37,435 nucleotides of DNA from the NCBI GenBank assembly GCA_024399575.1, contig JAKSNT010000013.1, positions 1-37,435 of the forward strand, in the 5' to 3' direction. A program made the translations under genes and the position numbers. Origin of the DNA: Paludibacteraceae bacterium. GTDB taxonomy: Bacteria; Bacteroidota; Bacteroidia; Bacteroidales; Paludibacteraceae. Under the pieces are notes generated by a model. The model saw nothing but the letters and a program-made list of their open reading frames with translations, did no database searches and was not told the origin of the DNA. Position 1 is the stretch's first letter; every line of letters begins with the position of its first letter. Positions 26,333 to 34,872 of the stretch are shown here, in pieces.

Positions 26333-26716
26333 AATTAATGATTTTTTAATAAGGATGCTATGCTATATTTTAAGACATCCTGTTTGTTAGTAATAAAAAT
26401 TCAAATGTTTTTCAAAAAACGTTTGCAAAGTAAATACATTTTTTTGGAATAAAAAGCAAAATTTCGGAATATTTATTCATAAATTTCACACATTAGTGTA
26501 TTTTTGCAAAAGAACAACATACACAGTTGATTTTCAGAGTCAGATTAACCACCAATTATCATAAATCTCATAACGTAAAGTAGCGAATAGAAACGAAAAC
26601 AAAATCAAAGAAAGTAGAGAAAAGGGATTTTTTTTATGAAAAACATTAGCAGTAGGAAAAATTTTTGTATCTTTGCAGTCAATTTGAGACCAAGAGTTAA
26701 ATGAAAATATATATTT
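26333..26716. promoter_or_regulatory. Divergent acpP/rsmG intergenic region with candidate promoters
   Basis: This 384-base gap holds no convincing gene. Minus strand: TTACTTTG (26426-26433) is a one-mismatch -7 element about 95 bases before acpP. Plus strand: TATCTTTG (26668-26675) lies 41 bases before rsmG and is its best promoter. A second plus-strand TATTTTTG (26499-26506) lies about 210 bases before rsmG. The stretch between the two plus-strand elements is AT-rich and shows no clear hairpin. An ATG at 26701 opens only an eight-codon frame that overlaps the rsmG start. Confidence 0.5.
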
Positions 26717-27343
26717 ATGGGACTTGATTTGATAACGAAATATTTCAATGGCCTGACCGACGTACAAATCTCCCAATACGAGGCTCTGTACGATTTGTAT
26801 TCAGACTGGAACAGCAAAATAAACGTCATCTCGCGACGTGACATCGAGAACCTTTACGAACATCATGTGCTCCATTCGCTTGCCATTGCCAATGTGCTGA
26901 AGTTCAGGGAAGGAACGTCAATCATCGATGTCGGCACAGGAGGTGGATTCCCAGCCATACCGTTAGCAATAATGTTCCCTGAATGCCAGTTCACACTGAT
27001 AGATTCGACAGGAAAGAAACTGAAAGTCGCAGACGCAGTTGCTGAAGCCATAGGTCTCAGCAACACTGAAACACATCATGCGAGGATAGAAGAAATAAAG
27101 ACAAAACACGATTTTGTCATCTCGCGCGCTGCCATGGACATGCAGACTCTCGTGAGTCTGACAAGAAAAAACGTTGCCCGAAAGGGAAAGAACGCCTTAC
27201 CTAACGGGTTGATATGTCTGAAAGGCGGCGAAATTGGAAACGAGATTGCCCCATTCCGCAAATCAATCACAGTACACAATCTGAGCGACTGGTTTGAAGA
27301 GGAATTCTTCAAGACAAAGAAAGCAATATACATGCCATTATGA
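26717..27343 (+). CDS. rsmG: 16S rRNA (guanine527-N7)-methyltransferase
   Basis: The 208-residue protein methylates G527 of 16S rRNA. The SAM motif is IIDVGTGGGFPAIPLAI at about 69-85, preceded by NVISRRDIENLYEHHVLHSL, which is diagnostic of RsmG. The ISRAAMDMQTL segment is the family's conserved late motif. The stop overlaps the next start by four bases (ATGA). Confidence 0.97.
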   Translation: MGLDLITKYFNGLTDVQISQYEALYDLYSDWNSKINVISRRDIENLYEHHVLHSLAIANVLKFREGTSIIDVGTGGGFPAIPLAIMFPECQFTLIDSTGKKLKVADAVAEAIGLSNTETHHARIEEIKTKHDFVISRAAMDMQTLVSLTRKNVARKGKNALPNGLICLKGGEIGNEIAPFRKSITVHNLSDWFEEEFFKTKKAIYMPL

Positions 27344-27876
27344 AAATAAAACAATTTACATTCAACCCATACATGGAAAACACCTACATCGTATGGTGCG
27401 AAGAAAGTATGGAAGGGGCAATAATCGATTGTGGAGCCTCGAACGAAAACGAAACTGCCGAACTTGAATATTTCGTAGAAGGGAAAGGCATAAAGATTAA
27501 GCACCTGCTGAATACGCACATGCACCCAGACCATTGTGCAGGCAACTCCTGGGCAAGCGAAAAATATGGTATTCGCGCTAAAAAGGCAGAAGGAGTCATC
27601 CAGATCGGCAAGATAAAATTTGACATTATACCTACACCTGGGCACACAACAGACGGCGTCTGTTTTCACAACAAAAGCGAAAAGATACTTTTTGCAGGAG
27701 ACACATTATTTAATGGTTCCATTGGCCGGACTGACCTGCCGGGAGGAAGCTACGGCACTCTGATTGCTTCAATCCAAGAAAGGCTCCTCATTTTGCCAGA
27801 AGAGACTATAGTATATTGCGGACATGGACCAAGCACAACCATTGGTGATGAAAAGAAATATAATCCATTTTTATAA
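27340..27876 (+). CDS. Compact MBL-fold metallo-hydrolase (glyoxalase II-like)
   Basis: The 178-residue protein has a complete metallo-beta-lactamase metal site: H60, H62, D64 and H65 in THMHPDH, then H102 in TPGHTTDG, D121 in FAGDTLF and H162 in CGHG. The SIGRTDLPGG motif is typical of the Bacteroidetes hydrolases often labelled glyoxalase II-like. It is 30-35 residues shorter than most relatives; the missing part lies between the zinc motif and the TPGH strand. It overlaps rsmG by four bases and is followed by lgt after three. Confidence 0.9.
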   Translation: MKIKQFTFNPYMENTYIVWCEESMEGAIIDCGASNENETAELEYFVEGKGIKIKHLLNTHMHPDHCAGNSWASEKYGIRAKKAEGVIQIGKIKFDIIPTPGHTTDGVCFHNKSEKILFAGDTLFNGSIGRTDLPGGSYGTLIASIQERLLILPEETIVYCGHGPSTTIGDEKKYNPFL

Positions 27877-27879
27877 GAT

Positions 27880-28737
27880 ATGAGCGATTTATTGTTATCG
27901 ATTGTCTGGGATGTTGACCCAGTAATCTTTAGGTTAGGACAGATGGAAGTCAGATGGTACGGACTCCTATATGCCATAGGCTTTCTCGGAGCAATATGGG
28001 TCATCGACAAGTCTTTCAAACATGATGATGCTCCAGAATCATGGACCGACAACACGTTTTTCTGGATGGTCGTTGCGACTATAGTCGGGGCAAGGTTAGG
28101 CCATGTGTTTTTCTATGACTGGGAGTATTATTCGCAAAATCTGTCGGAGATTCCAAAGGTATGGCACGGAGGACTGGCATCCCACGGAGGTGCGATAGCG
28201 GTAGTGCTCTGCTGCTGGCTTCTGTCAAAATACATGACGAAACAAAATATGTGGTGGCTTGGCGACAGACTGTTTCTCGGAGCACCATTCCTCGCTGCAT
28301 GTATCAGGATAGGCAACCTGATGAACAGCGAGATATATGGACATCCGACAGATATGCCTTGGGGATTCATATTCGTTCGCGGTGAGGAACAGTTTTTCGA
28401 TGATGCGGGAAACCTGATGGCTTGCCACCCTACTCAACTTTACGAGGCGTTGGCTTATCTCATCACGTTGGCATTGACTAACTTTTTCTTCTGGAAACGC
28501 GATGGTGGAAAATATTTAGGTCTCTGTTCAGGAATAGGATTCACCGGAGTATTCCTCACACGTCCTATTATTGAGATACTGAAGAACGACCAATCTGCTT
28601 TCGAGGCTGACATGATGTTCAATATGGGACAACTGCTCTCAGTACCTTTCATTGTTCTCGGAATCTATCTGATTGTACACTCCGTTAAAAAGGGCAAACA
28701 GACTATTGTATTGCCGCAGCAAAACAAGAAAGCATGA
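27880..28737 (+). CDS. lgt: Prolipoprotein diacylglyceryl transferase
   Basis: The membrane enzyme attaches diacylglycerol to the lipobox cysteine of prolipoproteins, including the several predicted in this window. The 285 residues contain HGGLASHGGAIAV (96-108) and the signature RIGNLMNSEIYG with R143, N146 and E151, matching the numbering of key E. coli residues. About seven membrane helices are visible. It overlaps rimM by four bases (ATGA). Confidence 0.97.
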   Translation: MSDLLLSIVWDVDPVIFRLGQMEVRWYGLLYAIGFLGAIWVIDKSFKHDDAPESWTDNTFFWMVVATIVGARLGHVFFYDWEYYSQNLSEIPKVWHGGLASHGGAIAVVLCCWLLSKYMTKQNMWWLGDRLFLGAPFLAACIRIGNLMNSEIYGHPTDMPWGFIFVRGEEQFFDDAGNLMACHPTQLYEALAYLITLALTNFFFWKRDGGKYLGLCSGIGFTGVFLTRPIIEILKNDQSAFEADMMFNMGQLLSVPFIVLGIYLIVHSVKKGKQTIVLPQQNKKA

Positions 28738-29213
28738 CGAGAATCGGTAAATTCAACAAGACTCACGGTGTAAACGGTGAGATAAACCTGATGGTCGAAG
28801 TGCCATTCGACTACGAGTCATGCAAATTCATATTGGCTGAGATAGATGGGCTGATGGTGCCATTCGAGATAGCAAGTGTCAGGACAAGAGGCGAAAACAG
28901 ACTGTTAGTCTCGTTCGAAAGAATGACTCAGGAGATACTTGCACGTTTAGTGAACAAAAATGCCCATGTGGATGACGAATACGTCGAAGAAGAGGAAACA
29001 GACGAATTTAACCCTGCATACTACGTAGGATACAGTATGATTGACGAAAAGGATGGACATGAGATAGGGACAATTCGTGATTATGATGACTCGACAGAAA
29101 ACATCCTGTTCGATGTTGATGGGAATCTCGTTCCAGCAGGAGCAATCGAGGTGGAAGAATTTAACACAAAGGAGAAAAAAATAATTGTCAGATTGCCCGA
29201 AGGATTATTATAG
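28734..29213 (+). CDS. rimM: Ribosome maturation factor RimM
   Basis: RimM assists 30S subunit head assembly with protein S19. The 159-residue protein opens with RIGKFNKTHGVNGEI, the family's N-terminal barrel motif. Its PRC-barrel domain follows near residues 95-155 (YYVGYSMIDEKDGHEIGTI ... LVPAGAIEVEEFN). An acidic linker (DDEYVEEEETDE) joins the two. It is slightly shorter than usual. Confidence 0.93.
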   Translation: MTRIGKFNKTHGVNGEINLMVEVPFDYESCKFILAEIDGLMVPFEIASVRTRGENRLLVSFERMTQEILARLVNKNAHVDDEYVEEEETDEFNPAYYVGYSMIDEKDGHEIGTIRDYDDSTENILFDVDGNLVPAGAIEVEEFNTKEKKIIVRLPEGLL

Positions 29214-29218
29214 AAACT

Positions 29219-30349
29219 ATGCTGAACAGAACTACAATAGGAGTGTTTGGTCCGACCAATGCCGGAAAATCGACTTTGGTAAACATGCTGACAGGACAGA
29301 ATACAAGCATCACATCTCCAATGGCAGGCACGACGACCGACCCTGTCAAGAAGAGTATGGAAATAAACGGAATAGGTCCCTGCGTATTCATCGACACACC
29401 AGGGTTTGATGACGATACTGCATTGGGTACACAACGTGTGACAAGAGCCAAAGAGATACTCAGAGGGACTGACATAGCCATCATAGTGTTGCCATCTGAC
29501 GAGGAAGTCTCGCCGAGGACAAAACAATGGATTGAACTTGTAAAGAGCCATGCAGCACGCACAATCATGGTTACAAACGATTTCGGCAATCACAAGGCGC
29601 ACGATGAAAGCATCATGATCAACGCCCTGACGGGCGAGAACAGAGAAGAATTGCTCTTGGCATTAGGTCACATCAAGGAACGCATTGCCGAGGAGAGAAC
29701 GATAGTAACCCATCTGACGAAACCTGGAAACAAGGTGCTGCTCGTCATGCCTCAGGACAAACAGGCTCCTCAGGGACGACTCATTCTGCCACAGGTTCAG
29801 ACTATCCGCGAACTTTTGGACCATGGGTGCACGGCTGTGTGCTGTACGCCTGAAAACTATGTTGAAAATCTCAACATCAAGCCAGATCTGATAATCACCG
29901 ACTCGCAGGCTTTCGATTTTGTATATAAGAATAAACCTGAAGGGGTGAAGCTGACATCGTTCTCCGTGCTCATGGCACAATGGAAAGGAGATATTGAGGC
30001 ATTTGCCGAAGGTGCAAAGGCCTTTGCAAAGTTAAACGGCAAGAGCAGGATACTCATTGCCGAGGCTTGCACTCATGCCCCTCTTTCTGAAGACATAGGA
30101 CGAGAAAAGATTCCTGCACTCATCCGCAAGACCATCGACCCTGCTATACAGTTCGACATTGTGGCAGGCAACGACTGGACAAAGAATATTGAAAAGTACG
30201 ACCTCGTGATACATTGCGGAGCCTGCATGATAAACAGGCGCGAGATGCTGTCGAGAATAGAGGCTGCAAGAAAGGCAGGCGTGCCTATCACGAATTATGG
30301 GATAACGATAGCCTATTTCACAAGGATTTTGGACAAGATAGTATATTGA
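29219..30349 (+). CDS. hydF: [FeFe]-hydrogenase H-cluster maturation GTPase HydF
   Basis: HydF is the scaffold that receives the 2Fe subcluster from HydE and HydG and passes it to the hydrogenase. The 376 residues begin with a GTPase domain (P-loop GPTNAGKST at 11-19, G3 DTPG at 59-62). They end in the cluster domain with C284 and H286 (ACTHAP) and H332, C333 and C336 (HCGAC), matching CxH-x(~46)-HCxxC. The G4 position reads VTNDFG instead of NKxD. The gene is separated from hydE, hydG and any hydrogenase gene, none of which is in the window, and it sits between rimM and an outer-membrane protein gene. Confidence 0.94.
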   Translation: MLNRTTIGVFGPTNAGKSTLVNMLTGQNTSITSPMAGTTTDPVKKSMEINGIGPCVFIDTPGFDDDTALGTQRVTRAKEILRGTDIAIIVLPSDEEVSPRTKQWIELVKSHAARTIMVTNDFGNHKAHDESIMINALTGENREELLLALGHIKERIAEERTIVTHLTKPGNKVLLVMPQDKQAPQGRLILPQVQTIRELLDHGCTAVCCTPENYVENLNIKPDLIITDSQAFDFVYKNKPEGVKLTSFSVLMAQWKGDIEAFAEGAKAFAKLNGKSRILIAEACTHAPLSEDIGREKIPALIRKTIDPAIQFDIVAGNDWTKNIEKYDLVIHCGACMINRREMLSRIEAARKAGVPITNYGITIAYFTRILDKIVY

Positions 30350-32614
30350 ATGTGCAGACAACGTAAGGTCATATTGGCATTGCTCATAATAATGTGTGGC
30401 CTGACGTATGGACAGGACATTGTGGTTATCGGTCAGGTGATAACCTGTGACTCCACTCCCCTGCCGCAGGCAAACGTATGGTTTGCAGGCACAAAAATCG
30501 GAACAACCACCAACGACGAAGGTTTCTTCCTTCTGCGCAGCCAGAAACCGCAGCACTATCTCAATGTGTCGGTAGTTGGATTCAAGTCCAAGCACCTGAA
30601 ACTGGATTACGGACATGACCAGATGATACACATCATGATGGAGGAGGATGTTTCATTACTCAATGAAATCACCGTTACCCCGGACAACGACCGTGCCATT
30701 GAAATCGTCAACAATATTTACCGGTACAGGAAGGAAAACAGCACAACGGCTAAAGACACCACCTGGACAGAGAACCAGATAAACCTCACCGACCTGCCAA
30801 ACAGCCTGATGCAGAAACGTCTGTTCAAAAACATACAGAAAGGTGTCATCGACCGTAACGATAGTACATTCTCCCTGCCGGCATACCATTCAACGGCAAG
30901 ATGCGGAGGAGAGAGTGAGGAAAATTCACTTCCAATGTTCACTGCCGAACAATGGCATCAGTTATTATCAGCATACACACCGAAAGTGAATATCTACAAT
31001 CCTTATATCACCATAATTAATTCAAATTTCGTGTCGCCTATCACAAGGTCACCGAAACTATATTACAACTATTACCTCATTGACTCGACAGAATCGCCCA
31101 AAAGATATACAATCAGGTTCAAGCCTAAATCCACCAACGGACTATATCTGCAAGGCACCATGACAGCCGATTCACTGACTTGGCGAATCACCGATGCCTC
31201 GTTCGAGACATCACCATACACTAACATAAACATACTGAACTCTTTCCGTTGGAGCGACAACGACAGCATCGGGTCACAGGCATTGTCGTTAGGCATAAAC
31301 CCAATCAAGATTAAGGATTTCAACCTCATGGGACTTCTGTTGTTCAATGAACGCAGATATGGAGTCAGACGTGACGGACACAGCATGACACAACATCATA
31401 CTACCGACGACAAGATTGACTCTATAATCAACACCCCATTCGTAAGGTTCGTGAAGGGGACGTTCGACCTTCTTCTCACGCAATATGTACATGCAGGACC
31501 GATAGACATAGGTCCGATATTCAACATGCTGCATTTCAACCAGCACGACGGCATAACGCCTACCATATCCTTAAGGACCAACGGCAGAATGCTTGAACGT
31601 TTCACCGTTGGAGGCTATTTCGGATATGCACATAAAGCTGAAGAAATGCTCTACGGAGGCAACATGCAATACATGACCCCCGACCGACATAGCATAATAG
31701 GGTTATTCTATGACCACAAATCGTACAAATACGGGTTTGACGAGACTTTCATATTCGACGAGAACAACATAAACGATGCGGACAACCTCTTCAACTCGCT
31801 GTTCCAGATAAAGCGGAGAGCCACAAACTCTTTCAGGTCGATTGCCACAGTCAGATACACCTTCAACGACAAAGTGGGCAAGACGGACATTTCCTTCAAA
31901 GGCGAATTCTACGGACAGAGAATCCACAATACCGGCATTGACAATTTAGGATTGAGATGCGACATCAGATTGGGGTGGGAACAGAAATACTTGAATACCT
32001 ATTTCGGGAGGTACTGGCTGAGAGGTAAATATCCAATATTGCACATGTTCGGAGAAGCAGGATATTACAACGACGACGGCATAAGGAGCCATTATGGAAA
32101 GGCGGGAGTTTATGTTGCACAGAGCGTACCTGTAGGTTTTGGGCATCTAAGTTGGACTGCGCAGGCATCAGCAGTAATAGGCGCAGTGCCCTTTTCGATG
32201 TTCATTTTCCCAAGGTCTGCACGAGGGACACTGTACATGAACAGCGACTTTACACTGATGAACCAGATGGAGTTTGCTGCCGACATGATGACAGCCGCCA
32301 CATTGCGGTACCAGACTCATGGATATCTTTTCGGCTACATCCCTGTAGTGCAGAAACTTGGAATAAGGGAGGACCTCTATTTCAACATCTGCTACGGCAC
32401 TCTGTCAGCGAAACAGGTTGAACTCTACAACCGACAGAACGCAGGGCAGTCGCCTGTCGCAATCAACGGATTTGCAAAACTGCCTTACATAGAATGTGGC
32501 TTCGGACTTTCGAACATACTGTCGTATTTCAGAATACAGTTCATGTTCCGTGTGACCTACCGCAACAACAGGGACGCACAGCTGTTCGGAGTGAAATGGT
32601 CAGCAGAGATATGA
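30350..32614 (+). CDS. DUF5686 / carboxypeptidase-regulatory-like outer-membrane protein
   Basis: The 754-residue protein has a signal peptide (about 1-22). A CarboxypepD_reg-like beta sandwich follows (VVIGQVITCDSTPLPQANVWFAGTKIG, near 25-105), then the DUF5686 region. The long C-terminal half is rich in alternating strands with aromatic residues and ends as an outer-membrane barrel (FMFRVTYRNNRDAQLFGVKWSAEI). The start codon directly abuts the hydF stop. DUF5686 proteins are common in Bacteroidetes, but no role is established. Its stop overlaps the ispH start. Confidence 0.88.
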   Translation: MCRQRKVILALLIIMCGLTYGQDIVVIGQVITCDSTPLPQANVWFAGTKIGTTTNDEGFFLLRSQKPQHYLNVSVVGFKSKHLKLDYGHDQMIHIMMEEDVSLLNEITVTPDNDRAIEIVNNIYRYRKENSTTAKDTTWTENQINLTDLPNSLMQKRLFKNIQKGVIDRNDSTFSLPAYHSTARCGGESEENSLPMFTAEQWHQLLSAYTPKVNIYNPYITIINSNFVSPITRSPKLYYNYYLIDSTESPKRYTIRFKPKSTNGLYLQGTMTADSLTWRITDASFETSPYTNINILNSFRWSDNDSIGSQALSLGINPIKIKDFNLMGLLLFNERRYGVRRDGHSMTQHHTTDDKIDSIINTPFVRFVKGTFDLLLTQYVHAGPIDIGPIFNMLHFNQHDGITPTISLRTNGRMLERFTVGGYFGYAHKAEEMLYGGNMQYMTPDRHSIIGLFYDHKSYKYGFDETFIFDENNINDADNLFNSLFQIKRRATNSFRSIATVRYTFNDKVGKTDISFKGEFYGQRIHNTGIDNLGLRCDIRLGWEQKYLNTYFGRYWLRGKYPILHMFGEAGYYNDDGIRSHYGKAGVYVAQSVPVGFGHLSWTAQASAVIGAVPFSMFIFPRSARGTLYMNSDFTLMNQMEFAADMMTAATLRYQTHGYLFGYIPVVQKLGIREDLYFNICYGTLSAKQVELYNRQNAGQSPVAINGFAKLPYIECGFGLSNILSYFRIQFMFRVTYRNNRDAQLFGVKWSAEI

Positions 32615-33486
32615 TTATGGATAAGAAAAGTAAAATATCGATTACCATTGACCCGCAGTCGGGTTTCTGTCCTGGAGTAGTCAGGGCAATATCAACAGCC
32701 GAGAAACAGTTGCAGACACATGAAACACTCTATTGCTTAGGCGACATAGTGCACAACGGGCAGGAAGTTGAACGTCTGGCAAAGGCAGGATTGGTATGCA
32801 TAGGTCAGGATGAATTTGGAGAACTGCATGACACCACCGTGCTTCTGAGAGCGCACGGCGAACCGCCTTCGACATATAGGACTGCCGAAAAAAACAATAT
32901 TACCATAATCGATGCAACGTGCAGCGTAGTACTGCAGCTACAGAAGAAAATCAAGAACGCATACGCCGCCAACCCTGATGCTCAGATTGTGATATACGGC
33001 AAGATAGGACATGCCGAAGTCGTAGGTCTCGACGGACAGTGCGACAACAAGGCAATAATCATAGAGAGCGAGGAAGACCTCGACAAGGTTGATTTCAACA
33101 GAGCGATAATCCTGTTCTCGCAGACAACTAAATCAATCGAGACATTCAACAGGATAGTGACGAGAATCAAGCAATCAATACCCGACACAACATCTTTCAC
33201 CTATCACGACACCATCTGCCGTCAGGTGGCAAACAGGATACCCAACATACGGCAATTCGCAGCACACTACGACTTGATTCTGTTCATAGCAGGCGAGAAA
33301 AGCTCGAACGGAAGAATCCTATTTGACGAATGCAGGAAAATAAACATGAACTCCCACCACATATCAGATGTAAAAGAGATACGCAGGGAATGGTTCAAAA
33401 ATGTCAAGACAGTAGGAATATGCGGAGCGACATCCACACCTAAATGGCTGATGGATAATGCAGCAGATGTTATTAAGAATTTTTAA
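32611..33486 (+). CDS. ispH: 4-hydroxy-3-methylbut-2-enyl diphosphate reductase
   Basis: IspH is the last enzyme of the MEP isoprenoid pathway and contains a [4Fe-4S] cluster. With the ATG at 32611 (ATGA overlap with the previous stop) it has 291 residues. An ATG two codons later is equally possible. Cluster cysteines are C20 (GFCPGV), C104 (ATCSVV) and C203 (HDTICRQV). Other signatures are LGDIVHNGQEVERL, RAHGEPP and GATSTPKWL. The usual GFCFGV reads GFCPGV. The longer frame to 32494 only overlaps the DUF5686 gene and was not used. Confidence 0.96.
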   Translation: MIMDKKSKISITIDPQSGFCPGVVRAISTAEKQLQTHETLYCLGDIVHNGQEVERLAKAGLVCIGQDEFGELHDTTVLLRAHGEPPSTYRTAEKNNITIIDATCSVVLQLQKKIKNAYAANPDAQIVIYGKIGHAEVVGLDGQCDNKAIIIESEEDLDKVDFNRAIILFSQTTKSIETFNRIVTRIKQSIPDTTSFTYHDTICRQVANRIPNIRQFAAHYDLILFIAGEKSSNGRILFDECRKINMNSHHISDVKEIRREWFKNVKTVGICGATSTPKWLMDNAADVIKNF

Positions 33487-33496
33487 CATCAAAACT

Positions 33497-33527
33497 TTTG
33501 CCGTATCACCAAAAAAGCGTACCTTTG
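33497..33527 (+). promoter_or_regulatory. Promoter of the initiator tRNA gene
   Basis: TTTG at 33497-33500, a 19-base spacer and TACCTTTG at 33520-33527 form a full consensus Bacteroidetes promoter, 27 bases before the tRNA 5' end. It may also serve efp. Confidence 0.85.
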
Positions 33528-33554
33528 CAGTCGATTTCCAAGAGGGAATAATAT

Positions 33555-33629
<75 letters not shown>

Positions 33630-33638
33630 AGTTAATAG

Positions 33639-33683
33639 AAATCCAATTGCCACATTGTCGATTATTGGCAGTTGGATTTTTTT
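33639..33683 (+). terminator. Terminator-like hairpin between tRNA-fMet and efp
   Basis: A 14-base stem with one G-U pair (33639-33652 with 33666-33679) and a 13-base loop is followed by a T tract (33677-33683). It looks like an intrinsic terminator for the tRNA, yet no promoter is visible between it and the efp start 21 bases further on. Confidence 0.75.
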
Positions 33684-33704
33684 GAAAAAACAAATAAAAA
33701 AGAT

Positions 33705-34268
33705 ATGATAAACTCTCAGGACGTTAAAAACGGAATGTGTATCCGTATGGAGGGACACCTCTACTTCGTAATCTGGTTCGAGCATCGCAAACCAGGTAAA
33801 GGCAATACAATCATGAATGTGAAATTCAAGGATGTCGTTGATGGACGTGTTCTTGAACGTCGTTTCAACATTGGCGAGAAATTGGAAGACGTACGCGTTG
33901 AACGCCGTCCTTTCCAGTTCCTTTACAAGGAAGGTGAGGACTACATATTCATGAATCAGGAGAACTACGAGCAGGTGCCTATCTCGCACGACCTCATCAC
34001 CGGTGTTGACTTCCTGAAGGACGGTATGATTTGCGAAGTTGTCATCGATGCATCGACAGATACCATCCTCTTCGCAGAGTTGCCTACAAAGGTTGAGCTT
34101 CAGGTTTCATACACCGAGCCAGGTCTGAAAGGTGATACTGCAACCAACGCAACAAAACCTGCAAAACTGGAGACAGGCGTCGAAATCCGTGTGCCTCTCT
34201 TCATCAACGAAGGCGAGATCATCCGTGTTGACACTCGAGACGGAAGCTACTGCGAACGCGTTAAGTGA
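33705..34268 (+). CDS. efp: Elongation factor P
   Basis: EF-P relieves ribosome stalling at polyproline. The 187-residue protein has the KOW-like first domain, with the tip lysine K32 in KPGKGN where modification occurs in other bacteria. The OB domains follow, ending VDTRDGSYCERVK. The ATG at 33705 gives the standard start MINSQDVKNGM; the longer frame from 33672 begins within the terminator stem. Expression may depend on the tRNA promoter. Confidence 0.97.
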   Translation: MINSQDVKNGMCIRMEGHLYFVIWFEHRKPGKGNTIMNVKFKDVVDGRVLERRFNIGEKLEDVRVERRPFQFLYKEGEDYIFMNQENYEQVPISHDLITGVDFLKDGMICEVVIDASTDTILFAELPTKVELQVSYTEPGLKGDTATNATKPAKLETGVEIRVPLFINEGEIIRVDTRDGSYCERVK

Positions 34269-34285
34269 TCGACAAATGATATGAG

Positions 34286-34329
34286 AAAAAGGGCACTCAT
34301 GCCGCAGCAAAGGCGAGAGTGCCCTTTTT
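34286..34329 (+). terminator. Strong terminator after efp (possibly bidirectional)
   Basis: A 13-base perfect stem (AAAAAGGGCACTC at 34286-34298, GAGTGCCCTTTTT at 34317-34329) with an 18-base loop has A and T tracts on its flanks, so it could work in both directions. It ends only 12 bases before the trmH start. Confidence 0.88.
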
Positions 34330-34341
34330 GGGCTTTATACT

Positions 34342-34872
34342 ATGAAAAAATTAGAGACTGAAGAGATAATAAGGATTTCTACCGAAGAGTTCAAGAAAGC
34401 CTCGAAGACACCACTTGTCGTTGTGCTCGACCATATACGCTCGCTGAACAACGTAGGGTCGATATTTAGGACTTGCGATGCTTATAGAACTAAACGCATG
34501 GTACTTTGCGGCATTACCGCCACTCCACCGAATGCCGAAATTCACAAAAGTGCACTTGGCGCAGAGTTCTCGGTTGACTGGGTGCATTACGAAGACACCC
34601 TTGAAGCCATCAACGACCTGAAACGTGAAGGTTACACGATCATTGCCATTGAGCAGGCTACTGACTCGACAATGCTCGACGACTTCGTCCCTGCGAAAGA
34701 TGCCAGATATGCCATCATCATGGGCAATGAGGTGAATGGAGTTCAACAGGAGGCAATCGACATGGCAGACCTCTGCATCGAGTTGCCGCAATATGGGACT
34801 AAACATTCGCTCAATGTTGCCGTGACGGCAGGCATTGTAATCTACAACCTGACAATGAAGATGATACGATGA
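34342..34872 (+). CDS. TrmH/SpoU-family RNA methyltransferase
   Basis: The 176-residue SPOUT methyltransferase forms the trefoil-knot SAM site. Its motifs are LDHIRSLNNVGSIFRTCDAY (motif 1), IIMGNEVNGVQQE (motif 2) and LPQYGTKHSLNVAVTAGIVIY (motif 3). The lack of an N-terminal RNA-binding extension fits the small TrmH/TrmL-like type. The exact RNA target cannot be assigned; 2'-O-ribose methylation of tRNA or rRNA is expected. It overlaps mnmA by four bases, so it leads the trmH-mnmA-xseA run. Confidence 0.94.
   Translation: MKKLETEEIIRISTEEFKKASKTPLVVVLDHIRSLNNVGSIFRTCDAYRTKRMVLCGITATPPNAEIHKSALGAEFSVDWVHYEDTLEAINDLKREGYTIIAIEQATDSTMLDDFVPAKDARYAIIMGNEVNGVQQEAIDMADLCIELPQYGTKHSLNVAVTAGIVIYNLTMKMIR

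Noticed and set aside
26701-26727. Eight-codon upstream frame overlapping the rsmG start
   Set aside because: Too short and AT-rich to distinguish from chance; noted only in the intergenic entry.
32494-32610. N-terminal extension of IspH by 39 residues
   Set aside because: It overlaps the DUF5686 barrel end and does not resemble any IspH start.
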